The notes below the pieces were generated by a model. The model did no database searches, was not told the DNA's origin, and saw nothing but the letters and a program-made list of their open reading frames with translations. A stretch of DNA of 51,030 bases from an uncultured Verrucomicrobia subdivision 3 bacterium (GTDB lineage Bacteria; Verrucomicrobiota; Verrucomicrobiia; Limisphaerales; UBA11358): assembly GCA_903820285.1 (NCBI GenBank), contig CAIJGS010000022.1, positions 1 through 51,030 of the forward strand, in the 5' to 3' direction. How positions within the stretch are numbered: position 1 is the first letter of the stretch; each line of letters starts with the position of its first letter. The translations under genes were made by a program, and so were the position numbers. Of this stretch, positions 1 to 7,649 are shown one piece after another.

Positions 1-1
1 G

Positions 2-181
2 GATCTGCTGTACATGGCCGGCGGCGGGATCATGGCGCATCCGCAGGGGGCGGCGGCGGGCGTGCGGTCGTTGCAACAATGGTGGGTGGCGGCGGTGGAA
101 GGGCTGCCCGTGGAGTCGGCGATGGCAAAATATCCCGAGCTGAAACCCTCGCTCGATAAATTTGGAAAGAACGGCGGATGA
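2..181 (+). CDS. RuBisCO-like protein, C-terminal fragment (partial at left edge)
   Basis: The window opens inside a reading frame whose last 59 codons are present. Residues 6-16 of the fragment read AGGGIMAHPQG and are followed by AAAGVRSLQQ and a WW pair. This is the conserved C-terminal phosphate-binding loop and following helix of the RuBisCO large-subunit superfamily. The 5' part is outside the window, so catalytic residues cannot be checked. Form IV RuBisCO-like proteins do not fix CO2. One characterised subgroup (OiaX) acts on 3-oxo-isoapionate 4-phosphate in D-apionate catabolism and is encoded beside a DUF1537 kinase, exactly as here: its TGA overlaps the kinase ATG (ATGA, 178-181). 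Assignment to the superfamily is strong. The OiaX-like role is inferred from context. A true RuBisCO is unlikely given the short divergent tail and neighbour. Confidence 0.85.
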   Translation, partial: DLLYMAGGGIMAHPQGAAAGVRSLQQWWVAAVEGLPVESAMAKYPELKPSLDKFGKNGG

Positions 182-1542
182 AAGGTCGCAATTCACTACG
201 GCTCGCATTTTACGCGGATGATTTCACCGGGGCCACGGACGCGCTGGAACAGCTCGCGCGCGCCGGGGTCCAAACCATGCTGTTCATTGCGCCGCCAACC
301 CGGGCGCAGTTGAAACAGTTTCCGCTGCTCGAGGCGGTGGGCGTGGCGGGGGTGACGCGGTCGCTGCCGCCGGACAAGATGCGGGCGGTGCTGCGTCCGG
401 CGCTGAAGCATTTGAAAGACCTCGGTGCGCCGCAGGTGCACTACAAGGTGTGTTCCACGTTTGATTCCTCACCGGCGATCGGCAGCATTGGCTGCGTGAT
501 GGAACTGGGGCAACGGTTGTTCAAAGCGCCATTTATTCCGCTCTTGGCAGGCGCGCCGGCGCTGGGGCGATATTGTCTCTTTGGCAATCTGTTTGCGCGC
601 ATGGGCATTGGCAGTCAGGGCGCGATTCACCGGCTAGACCGGCATCCTTCGATCAGCCGGCATCCGATCACACCCATGCTGGAAGCGGATTTGCGACAGC
701 ATCTGGCGCAGCAAACCAAGTTGAAGGTGGCGCTGTTTGATATTTTGCAGGTGGCCTTGCCGGCAGCGGAGGCGCGGGCGGCGCTGCGCGATCTGCTGGC
801 GGAGCGGCCGGACGCGGTGCTGTTTGACGTGCTGGAGGCGGCGCACCTGGCGCACATTGGCGGCTTGCTGGATGAACGGGGCAGTGCGCGGAAGCCGTTG
901 TTCTCCGTCGGGTCGTCCGGCGTGGAGATGGCGTTGACAGCTCATTGGAAAGCGGCGGGCGAATTGCGCCGGAGCCGGGCGCATTTGATCAAGGTGCGGC
1001 CGGTGAAACAGTTGCTGGTGGGTTCAGGCAGTTGCTCGCCGGTGACGCAGCAGCAGATGGATTGGGCCATGGAGCACGGATTTGCCGAAGTGGCGCTACG
1101 GGCCGGTGTGCTGGCGAAGGCGACGCGAACGCAGGCGGAAATGCAGCGGGCAGTGCGGGCCACGGTGGCGCTGCTGGAGCGCGGTCGCAGCGTGATTGTG
1201 CATACGACGCGGAAGGGTTCGGAGCGGCAGGTGGCGGAAGTGTTGCAGCAGGCCACGGCGAGTGTTTTGGGAACGGCCTTGGGCCTGGTACTGCGGAAGG
1301 TATTGTTGCAGGCGAAAGTCCGGCGCGTGTGCATTGCGGGTGGGGATACGTCGAGTTTTGCGGCGCGGGCTATGGGCATCAAGGCGCTGGAAATGGTGGC
1401 GCCGCTGGTGCCGGGTGCGCCGTTGTGCCGGGCGTTTGCGCCGGGGTCGCCGGCGGACGGGCTGGAAGTGAATTTCAAGGGCGGTCAGGTGGGTCCGAAG
1501 AATTATTTTGGAATTTTAAAAACCGGAAAGTTGAAAACATGA
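178..1542 (+). CDS. DUF1537 four-carbon acid sugar kinase family, OiaK-like
   Basis: A 454-residue cytoplasmic ATP-dependent sugar-acid kinase. The N-terminal substrate domain begins with YADDFTGATD (residues 12-21) and carries a YKVCSTFDSSP segment near residue 90 and a HPITPMLEADLR segment near residue 162. The C-terminal nucleotide-binding domain has SGSCSPVT near 282 and GGDTSSF near 389, followed by a conserved PGSPADGLEV tail. Length and motifs fit full-length DUF1537 proteins. The combination with an adjacent RuBisCO-like protein is the genome context of 3-oxo-isoapionate kinase (OiaK), so phosphorylation of a branched C5 oxo-acid is the best guess; other acid sugars remain possible. 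It overlaps both neighbours by ATGA, implying translational coupling. It is not closely similar to the second DUF1537 kinase at 18081-19241. Confidence 0.88.
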   Translation: MKGRNSLRLAFYADDFTGATDALEQLARAGVQTMLFIAPPTRAQLKQFPLLEAVGVAGVTRSLPPDKMRAVLRPALKHLKDLGAPQVHYKVCSTFDSSPAIGSIGCVMELGQRLFKAPFIPLLAGAPALGRYCLFGNLFARMGIGSQGAIHRLDRHPSISRHPITPMLEADLRQHLAQQTKLKVALFDILQVALPAAEARAALRDLLAERPDAVLFDVLEAAHLAHIGGLLDERGSARKPLFSVGSSGVEMALTAHWKAAGELRRSRAHLIKVRPVKQLLVGSGSCSPVTQQQMDWAMEHGFAEVALRAGVLAKATRTQAEMQRAVRATVALLERGRSVIVHTTRKGSERQVAEVLQQATASVLGTALGLVLRKVLLQAKVRRVCIAGGDTSSFAARAMGIKALEMVAPLVPGAPLCRAFAPGSPADGLEVNFKGGQVGPKNYFGILKTGKLKT

Positions 1543-2198
1543 AACAGAAAACCCTCGGTCTGGTGCACACCTCGGCCACGTTGGTGCCCGTCTTTGGCGC
1601 GTTGTGCAAGGAATTATTGCCCGGCGTAAATGTCTTTAACATCGCCGATGACAGTCTGGTGAAAGGCATCATCGCCAGCGGCAGCCTGACGGCGGTGATT
1701 GCGCGGCGGGTGGCGTCGTATCTGGAATCCGCCGAGCTGGCGGGGGCGGATTACATCATGGTGACGTGTTCCTCGATCGGGCCGGCCGTGGAGGCGGGCG
1801 CAAAGCTGATCGGAGTGCCGGTGCTACGCGTGGACCAGCCGATGGCGGAGCGGGCGGTGGCGACGGGAAGGAAGATTGGCGTGGTCGCCACGCTGCGAAC
1901 CACGCTGGAGCCGACGGCGGATTTGATTTCCCGGCGGGCGGCGCTTGCGGGCAAGCACATTGAGCTGACGGCGCGTTTGTGTGAAGGCGCGTTTGAGGCG
2001 CTGATGAACGGTGACGCGGCGACGCACGATGCCAAGGTGGCGGCGGCCTTGAAAGAACTTTCCCAGCAGGTGGACGTGATTGTGCTCGCGCAGGCTTCGA
2101 TGGCGCGGGTGGTGGACACGTTGGCGGCGGAAGACCGGCGGGTGCCGATTCTGGCGAGTCCGCGCATTGCGGTGGAATATCTGGCGACGGTGCTGTGA
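1539..2198 (+). CDS. Aspartate/glutamate racemase superfamily protein
   Basis: A 219-residue cytoplasmic protein starting at the ATG that overlaps the kinase stop. It begins KTLGLVHTSATLVP and contains TCSSIGP near residue 75, where the Cys matches the N-terminal catalytic Cys of the Asp/Glu racemase fold, plus a GRKIGVVATLRT strand-loop near residue 109. In the second half the usual partner Cys position reads LAQASMARV (about residue 185), so the second catalytic Cys appears to be replaced by Ala/Ser. That argues against a classic two-base racemase and for an isomerase, decarboxylase-like or other activity, as seen in the arylmalonate decarboxylase and maleate isomerase relatives. Its place directly behind the RuBisCO-like protein and the DUF1537 kinase suggests a step in the same sugar-acid pathway. 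The exact reaction cannot be told from sequence. Confidence 0.8.
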   Translation: MKQKTLGLVHTSATLVPVFGALCKELLPGVNVFNIADDSLVKGIIASGSLTAVIARRVASYLESAELAGADYIMVTCSSIGPAVEAGAKLIGVPVLRVDQPMAERAVATGRKIGVVATLRTTLEPTADLISRRAALAGKHIELTARLCEGAFEALMNGDAATHDAKVAAALKELSQQVDVIVLAQASMARVVDTLAAEDRRVPILASPRIAVEYLATVL

Positions 2199-2215
2199 AG
2201 GGCGGAGGAATTTTT

Positions 2216-2248
2216 TAACCGCGGATGGACACAAATGAGCGCAGATAG
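2216..2248. repeat. Degenerate intergenic direct-repeat fragment (ccgcggatggacac type)
   Basis: Between the racemase-family gene and the BASS transporter lies a run with two diverged units of the form gCGGATGgACaC / gaGCGCAGATag. Such short degenerate units (n-CGCGGATGGACACGGATG-type) are remembered as common intergenic repeats in Verrucomicrobia, Planctomycetes and some Cyanobacteria. Only about one and a half units remain. The 86-bp gap shows no other signal. Confidence 0.35.
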
Positions 2249-2284
2249 GGAAAACGGATTCTTTTCCATTAGATCAACGAACTG

Positions 2285-3556
2285 ATGTATCCGCTGGGAA
2301 AATATATCTTGGGCGTGGTCGTCACCGTTTTGGTGATACTGGGGGTGGGTTGTTTGGGAGGCTGGCAGTCTGCTTTGGTTATCCTGACCTTGGGGGTGGC
2401 GGTGGGGCTGCGGTTTGTGCCATCGCTGCGGACGTATCAGTTCACGGCGTGGGTGATTGCGGTGGTGACGGCGGCGCTGATATATCCGGCGAATTTCCTG
2501 CACGTGGATGGATTCGACATGCGCAACAAGTGGGTGATGCTGGTGGCGATTCAGATGGTGATGTTCGGGATGGGGACGCAGATGAGTCTGCACGATTTTG
2601 CGGGGGTGGCGAAAAATCCGCGCGGGGTGTTGGTGGGCATTCTCTGTCATTTTTCCGTGATGCCGCTGGTGGGGTTTGCGCTGACAAAGATTTTCAAATT
2701 CCCGCCGGAGATCGGCGCGGGGGTGATTTTGATTGGCTCCTGTTCCAGCGGGCTGGCGTCGAATGTAATGGCTTACATCGCGCGGTCGAATCTGGCGCTG
2801 TCGGTGACGGTGACGGCGGTTACGACCATGCTGGCACCGTTTCTGACGCCGTTGTGGATGAAGCTGCTGGCGGGCACAATGGTGGAGGTGAGCTTTGTTA
2901 AAATGATGATCGAGATTGTGAAGATCATGATTGTGCCGATTGGCGCGGCTTTGTTGCATGATTATCTGAAACGGGCTTCGGGCCGCGGCTGGCGAGTGGT
3001 GTTGGTGGTGACGGCTCTGGCATTGGGGTGGCTGGGATTTCTGGCGCTGGGCGGCTGGGGCTGGCTGTCGGGTCAGGTGGGTGAAGGGGCCTTGTCGGTC
3101 ATCGGATTGGGAGGGTTTTTGCTGAGTGCGGTGGTGATTGGCACGGGTTATCACGCCCTGACGCTCCGGCTGGCCTGGCTTGATCGGATCATGCCGACGC
3201 TGGCGATTGCGGGCATCTTATACGTGACGGCGATGACGACGGCGGCGGGTCGGGACAATCTGTTTAAGGTGGGGATATGTCTGGTCATAGCATCAGGACT
3301 GCACAACATGGCAGGCTTCTTCTTTGGTTATTTTCTAAGCCGGGGCGTGGGGTTGGACAAAAATTCCGCGCGGTCGGTGGCGTTTGAAGTGGGTTTGCAA
3401 AATGGCGGGATGGCGTCGGGTCTGGCCAGTGCCATGGGCAAGCTCGCCACGGTGGGCTTGGCCCCGGCAATCTTCATCGTGTGGATGAATGTCAGCGGTT
3501 CGATCCTGGCGAATTACTGGCGCAAGCGGCCGGTCGATTCCGTCAAACCTGAATAA
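2285..3556 (+). CDS. Bile acid:sodium symporter (BASS) family transporter
   Basis: A 423-residue very hydrophobic inner-membrane protein with about ten predicted transmembrane segments. The GSCSSGLASNVMAY segment (about residues 151-164) and the later FEVGLQNGGMASGLA segment match the two discontinuous-helix substrate/Na+ binding repeats of the BASS family. Relatives move organic anions such as bile acids, pyruvate or pantoate with sodium. The position behind three sugar-acid genes suggests uptake of an organic acid used by them; this is inference. No clear Shine-Dalgarno lies before the ATG. Its TAA stop directly abuts the stop of the convergent permease gene, leaving no room for a separate terminator. 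Confidence 0.85.
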   Translation: MYPLGKYILGVVVTVLVILGVGCLGGWQSALVILTLGVAVGLRFVPSLRTYQFTAWVIAVVTAALIYPANFLHVDGFDMRNKWVMLVAIQMVMFGMGTQMSLHDFAGVAKNPRGVLVGILCHFSVMPLVGFALTKIFKFPPEIGAGVILIGSCSSGLASNVMAYIARSNLALSVTVTAVTTMLAPFLTPLWMKLLAGTMVEVSFVKMMIEIVKIMIVPIGAALLHDYLKRASGRGWRVVLVVTALALGWLGFLALGGWGWLSGQVGEGALSVIGLGGFLLSAVVIGTGYHALTLRLAWLDRIMPTLAIAGILYVTAMTTAAGRDNLFKVGICLVIASGLHNMAGFFFGYFLSRGVGLDKNSARSVAFEVGLQNGGMASGLASAMGKLATVGLAPAIFIVWMNVSGSILANYWRKRPVDSVKPE

Positions 3557-4522
3557 TTATTCGCGAGGCGCGCCCATTTTGTCGGCGGCCACGGCGATGA
3601 GGATGACGATACCTTTCACCACCTGCTGCCAGAAGGGGGAGACATCGAGGAGGAAAAGCCCGTTGTTGAGCACGCCGATGATGAGGCAGCCGAGCACGGT
3701 GCCGAGGATGGAGCCGCGACCGCCGCTGAGCGAGGTGCCCCCGATGACGACGGCGGCGATGGAATCCAGTTCGTAACCGAGGCCGGCCTTCGGGTCGGCG
3801 GCATCGAGCCGGGCGCTCACAATCAGGCCCGCGATGGCGGCGAGTCCGCCACCGAGCGCATAAACCCAGAGCTTGATGAGGTTGACGTTTAATCCCGAAA
3901 ACGCGGCGGCCTTTTCGCTGCCACCTACTGCATAGATGTAACGGCCCAAAATGGTGCGCCGCGAAATGATGACGAACAGGGCCACAAGCAGGGCGGAGAG
4001 CCAGACGGCCATCGGCACGCCCAGCCAAAAGCCGGCACCGATGAAACCGAATTGTGGGCCGAGATCGGTGATCGGAAAACCGCCGGTCCAAAGCATGGTG
4101 AAGCCGCGCGCGATGCTCAGCATGCCCAGCGTGGCGACGAACGGCGGCAATCGGAAGCGCGTGATGGTGACCCCATTGATCAAGCCCAACCCCAATCCCG
4201 CAAGCAAGCCAGCGACCATGGCACCGAACGGCGTGAATTGCAGCACCACGCCAAAGCATTTCAGAGTGAGACCGTTTTTCAACAGGCCGGCGGCGAAGGC
4301 TCCGGCGAAACCAAGAATGGCACCCACGGAAAGATCGATGCCGCCGGTGAGGATGACGAGGGTCATCCCGATGGAGAGGCACAGGTTGACGGCGATTTGG
4401 AGCAGGATGTTCCGGCCGTTGGCGAGGGTGAGAAATTTGTCCGAAAGCAGGCTCAGGGCAATGATCATCACCGCCAGCGCGATGAAGGACTGGAAGCGTT
4501 TGAAATGGTCGGATTTGAACAT
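3557..4522 (-). CDS. Ribose-type (RbsC family) ABC transporter permease
   Basis: A 321-residue integral membrane permease of the branched-chain/ribose type (BPD_transp_2). The signature ILTGGIDLSVGAILGF (about residues 58-73) is the conserved helix of RbsC-like permeases. A later GGTSLSGGRGSILGT (about 240-254) is the conserved cytoplasmic EAA-like loop that contacts the ATPase. It is the last gene of the reverse operon, 7 bp behind the DUF2291 gene. A matching binding protein is encoded two genes upstream. The expected RbsA-type ATPase is absent from the whole window. Substrate is probably the sugar metabolised by the upstream isomerase, kinase and transketolase genes. Confidence 0.9.
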   Translation of the reverse strand: MFKSDHFKRFQSFIALAVMIIALSLLSDKFLTLANGRNILLQIAVNLCLSIGMTLVILTGGIDLSVGAILGFAGAFAAGLLKNGLTLKCFGVVLQFTPFGAMVAGLLAGLGLGLINGVTITRFRLPPFVATLGMLSIARGFTMLWTGGFPITDLGPQFGFIGAGFWLGVPMAVWLSALLVALFVIISRRTILGRYIYAVGGSEKAAAFSGLNVNLIKLWVYALGGGLAAIAGLIVSARLDAADPKAGLGYELDSIAAVVIGGTSLSGGRGSILGTVLGCLIIGVLNNGLFLLDVSPFWQQVVKGIVILIAVAADKMGAPRE

Positions 4523-4529
4523 GGCGCCG

Positions 4530-5171
4530 TTATTGATTGGAAGTTAGGCGGGTCATCACCGGGACGACATGCAAGGGTTTCAGGTCGCTCGATTCATCGG
4601 CCACTTCGGCGCAGCCGGCGAAGGCGATGTGAACGCCGACTTTGGCCTGGGTGCGCAAGGGCGGCAGCACGGCGGTTTCGACGAGGTGATTCAGGGCGGC
4701 GGAGATGTCGTTAAAATCCTGTGAATTCGGGTAGTCGCTGACATTCAGGAGACCGGTGCCGTCGCGCAGGGAATTGCCGAAGACGGGTCCGGCGGGGAGG
4801 GAGATGTCGGCATTGGTGCCGGTGGCGGTTACGGCCAGGCGAATTTCATCGTCCGAGACGGACACCACGCGGCCGGTGCCGGCGACGAAATAGAAATAAC
4901 TTTCGCCCATGCCCACGCTACGGGCGAATTGCTTTTTGGCGGTGGCGGGATCGCTCTGGATGGCGGGCAAGAGCACGGTGGCGCTGACGGCTTTGTCCAG
5001 TGAAGCCAGCAGCCGGTTGGTCCAAAAGGTGCCGGCGAAATGGGTGGGGTCAAACGTGGCCGCCTTTTTCTCCGCCACGGCCTGTTGCAGGGGCACGACA
5101 TGGAAGAGCGGAAACCGCCAGCCCAAGCCGGCGAGCACAATCATGAAGCTGATCCAGCGGAGCGCGCGCAT
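4530..5171 (-). CDS. DUF2291 family protein of the ABC sugar transporter operon
   Basis: A 213-residue protein with one N-terminal hydrophobic segment (residues about 4-25), probably a membrane anchor or signal peptide, and a periplasmic remainder. Features seen are an FWTNRLL motif, DYPNSQDFNDISAALN, and an HIAFAGCAEV segment near the C-terminus. They agree with the DUF2291 family, which is almost always encoded next to ribose-type ABC transporter genes. Its function is unknown; a role in assembly of the transporter or delivery of the substrate is usually assumed. It sits 6 bp behind the binding protein and 7 bp before the permease, so the three are co-transcribed. In most such operons an ATPase gene follows; here it does not. 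Confidence 0.72.
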   Translation of the reverse strand: MRALRWISFMIVLAGLGWRFPLFHVVPLQQAVAEKKAATFDPTHFAGTFWTNRLLASLDKAVSATVLLPAIQSDPATAKKQFARSVGMGESYFYFVAGTGRVVSVSDDEIRLAVTATGTNADISLPAGPVFGNSLRDGTGLLNVSDYPNSQDFNDISAALNHLVETAVLPPLRTQAKVGVHIAFAGCAEVADESSDLKPLHVVPVMTRLTSNQ

Positions 5172-5177
5172 GGGGGC

Positions 5178-6131
5178 TTATTTCTTGCCGTAATCGCCGT
5201 ACTTGCTGACGTTTTGTTGTGTCACCAGTTCAACGGGGACGGGAATTTTCTGGGCGAAATCGCGTTTGCCTTTGACGTAGCTGTCGGCGTATTCGGCGGC
5301 CTGGCGGGCCATCAGCTTGGGGAATTGCATACCGGTGGCGGCGATCTTGCCTTCGGCGATGAGTTTGACCACGTCGTCCGCGCCATCGAAGCCGAAGACT
5401 TTGACGACATCAGCCTTGTTGGCGGTGACGAGCGCCTGATAGGCGCCCATGGCCATGGCATCATTGCCGCAGAAAACGGCTTTGATATTCGGATGAGCCT
5501 GGAGGATGGATTCCATGACTTCGAGGCCTTTGGCGCGGTCGAATTCACCGCTCTGCTGGGCGACCATTTTCAGGCCGGGGTAGCGGTCCACGACACTGTG
5601 AAAGCCCTTGGAACGGTTCCACGTATTATTGTCGCCGACGATGCCGAGGAGTTCGGCGTATTCGCCTTCTTTGCCCACGGTCTTCACAAAGTATTGGCCG
5701 AGTTTCACGCAGCCGGAATAGCTGTCCGAGAGCATCTGGGAGGTGGCGGCGTTGGTGGCGTTAATTTCGCGATCGATGCAAAACACGGGGATGCCCGCCG
5801 CCTTGGCCTTGAGCACACTGGCGATGGAGCCGTTGGCGTCGGTGGGGTTGAAGAGGATGGCCTGGTAACCGCCGGCGATGATGTTCTCGAAATTGGCGGC
5901 TTCTTTGGCGGTGTCGTTTTGGGAATCAAAAATGGTGGCCTCATAGCCGAGTTCCACGGCGCGGGCTTTGGCGGTTTCGCCGAGCACGACGAACCAGGGA
6001 TTGTTCAAGGTGGAGACGACGACGGCGATCTTGTCCTTCGCGGCGGTTTGGGCGCTGGCGGCGGGGAGGAACAGGCTGGCCAGCACAGCGAGGCTGGCGG
6101 CGAGCAGAACTTTTAACAGGGATGTTTTCAT
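5178..6131 (-). CDS. Ribose-type sugar ABC transporter substrate-binding protein
   Basis: A 317-residue periplasmic protein with a classical signal peptide (KTSLLK charged start, hydrophobic core, ASA-Q cleavage near residue 27). The mature part is a type I periplasmic-binding fold of the RbsB family: [28 protein letters not shown], and [14 protein letters not shown] close to the hinge. It would bind a monosaccharide (pentose, apiose-like or other) for the permease at 3557-4522. The 39-bp gap to the kinase gene upstream holds a G-poor leader with AACCAACC and no Shine-Dalgarno. In characterised D-apiose loci a related solute-binding protein binds apiose, but residues here cannot define the ligand. 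Confidence 0.92.
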   Translation of the reverse strand: MKTSLLKVLLAASLAVLASLFLPAASAQTAAKDKIAVVVSTLNNPWFVVLGETAKARAVELGYEATIFDSQNDTAKEAANFENIIAGGYQAILFNPTDANGSIASVLKAKAAGIPVFCIDREINATNAATSQMLSDSYSGCVKLGQYFVKTVGKEGEYAELLGIVGDNNTWNRSKGFHSVVDRYPGLKMVAQQSGEFDRAKGLEVMESILQAHPNIKAVFCGNDAMAMGAYQALVTANKADVVKVFGFDGADDVVKLIAEGKIAATGMQFPKLMARQAAEYADSYVKGKRDFAQKIPVPVELVTQQNVSKYGDYGKK

Positions 6132-6170
6132 GGTGAGTAGGAGTGGTTGGTTGCGCTTTGATTCGGGAAT

Positions 6171-7649
6171 TTAGAGAACCCGTTTGACGGCCTGCTGCCA
6201 GCCGGCGTAAAACGTCTGCACCTGGCTGGCGGGCATCTGGGGGTGAAAGTTTTTCTGTTCGCGGGGCAGGGCGGCGAGTTGTTCCAATGAGGGGCAAAGA
6301 CCAACGCCGGCCAGCCCCATCATGGCGGCGCCCCAGGCGGAGGATTCGGCGACTTCGGAGACGCACAGGTCGGTGCCGGTGATGTCGGCCGTGAACTGCA
6401 TCAGGAAACTGTTCCGGGTGGGGCCACCATCGGCGTGGAGGGTTTGCAAGGTCACGCCGGCATCGGCGCGCATCATGTCGAGCACATCGCGGATCTGGTA
6501 GGCGATGGCTTCCTGCGCGGCGCGGACGATGTGTTCCTTCTTGGAAAAAGCGGTGAGACCGACGATGGCGGCGCGGGCATCGGGCGACCAGTACGGGGCG
6601 CTCAGGCCGGAAAAGGCGGGAACGAGATAGACGCCGCCGTTGTCGGCCACTGCGCGGGCGAGGGGTTCAATTTCGGAGTTGTCATGAATCAGGCCAAGCT
6701 GGTTTTTGAGCCAGGAAAGGGAAGCGGCGGAGAAATTGATGAGGCCCTCGAAGGCGTAGGTGGGTCGGCCCTGCCAGACCCAGGCTAGGGCGGTGACAGC
6801 GCCGGTGGCGGAGGTTTTGCAGGTATCGCCGACATTCAGTAACACGCTCGTGCCAGTGCCGAAGGTGGCCTTGGCGGTGCCGGGCAGGAAGCAGCGTTGC
6901 GCGAAGAGGGAGGCTTGGGAATCGCCCATGACACCGGCAATGGGCACGGCGGCGGGGAGAATGCCGTCCGCATCGGTAGTGCCGTAGGTGGCGGCGCTTT
7001 CGCGGACTTCGGGCAGGGCGGTGATCGGTACGTTGAACAGCTCACAGAGGCCGGCGTCCCACGAGAGCGAGCCGATGTCAAACAGCAGGGTGCGGCTGGC
7101 GTTGGTGTAATCGGTGGCGAAGACGGCCCCGTGTGTCAGCCGGTGGATGAGATAGGAGTCAATGGTGCCAATGATGGCGGTGCCATCTCGAAGGCGGGCG
7201 GCGATGTCGGGTTTTTCGGTGACCAGCCAGGTGAGCTTGGAGGCGGAGAAATAGGTGTCAATTTTCAGGCCGGTCTGGCGCTGGACGGTTTCGGCGTGGC
7301 CTTGGGACTTGAGTTGCTGGCAGAGCGCATCGCCACGACGACATTGCCAGACCAGGGCGTGATGCAGGGGGCGGCCGGTGGCGCGGTCGAATACGAGTAC
7401 GGTTTCGCGTTGATTGGTGATGCTCAGGCCGGCGAGATCGGCCATGATGGAGCGATTACGTTCGACAACTTCCCGGATGACGGCGAGGACGTTTTGCCAG
7501 ATTTCCTCGGCATCATGTTCCACCCAGCCGGGCTGGGGATAAATCTGACGGTGATCACGGGCGGCCTTGTCCACGATCCTGCCGGTGGCGTCGAAGAGCA
7601 CCGCCTTGGTGGCGGAAGTGCTTTGGTCAATGGCGAGAACGTATTTCAC
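6171..7649 (-). CDS. FGGY-family carbohydrate kinase, glycerol-kinase-like
   Basis: A 492-residue cytoplasmic kinase. The start chosen is the GTG at 7649, which overlaps the upstream stop as GTGA and puts the phosphate-1 loop AIDQSTSATKA at residues 5-15, as in all FGGY kinases; a longer frame upstream adds 48 non-homologous residues. It keeps glycerol-kinase landmarks: NQRET (Arg-Glu of the substrate site), TGLKIDTYFSASKL, GDSQAS with the catalytic Asp, and FGTGTS. By family similarity it could be glycerol kinase. However, the operon also encodes an isomerase and a split transketolase, the set known for D-apulose (ApsK, AptA/AptB), so it may phosphorylate a ketose such as apulose. Glycerol cannot be excluded. 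Confidence 0.9.
   Translation of the reverse strand: MKYVLAIDQSTSATKAVLFDATGRIVDKAARDHRQIYPQPGWVEHDAEEIWQNVLAVIREVVERNRSIMADLAGLSITNQRETVLVFDRATGRPLHHALVWQCRRGDALCQQLKSQGHAETVQRQTGLKIDTYFSASKLTWLVTEKPDIAARLRDGTAIIGTIDSYLIHRLTHGAVFATDYTNASRTLLFDIGSLSWDAGLCELFNVPITALPEVRESAATYGTTDADGILPAAVPIAGVMGDSQASLFAQRCFLPGTAKATFGTGTSVLLNVGDTCKTSATGAVTALAWVWQGRPTYAFEGLINFSAASLSWLKNQLGLIHDNSEIEPLARAVADNGGVYLVPAFSGLSAPYWSPDARAAIVGLTAFSKKEHIVRAAQEAIAYQIRDVLDMMRADAGVTLQTLHADGGPTRNSFLMQFTADITGTDLCVSEVAESSAWGAAMMGLAGVGLCPSLEQLAALPREQKNFHPQMPASQVQTFYAGWQQAVKRVL

Noticed and set aside
5040-6116. Long antisense open frame across the binding-protein gene
   Set aside because: It mirrors a gene with a clear signal peptide and RbsB motifs; the antisense translation is Gly/Asp/Val-rich low-complexity without family motifs, as expected from GC-biased third positions.
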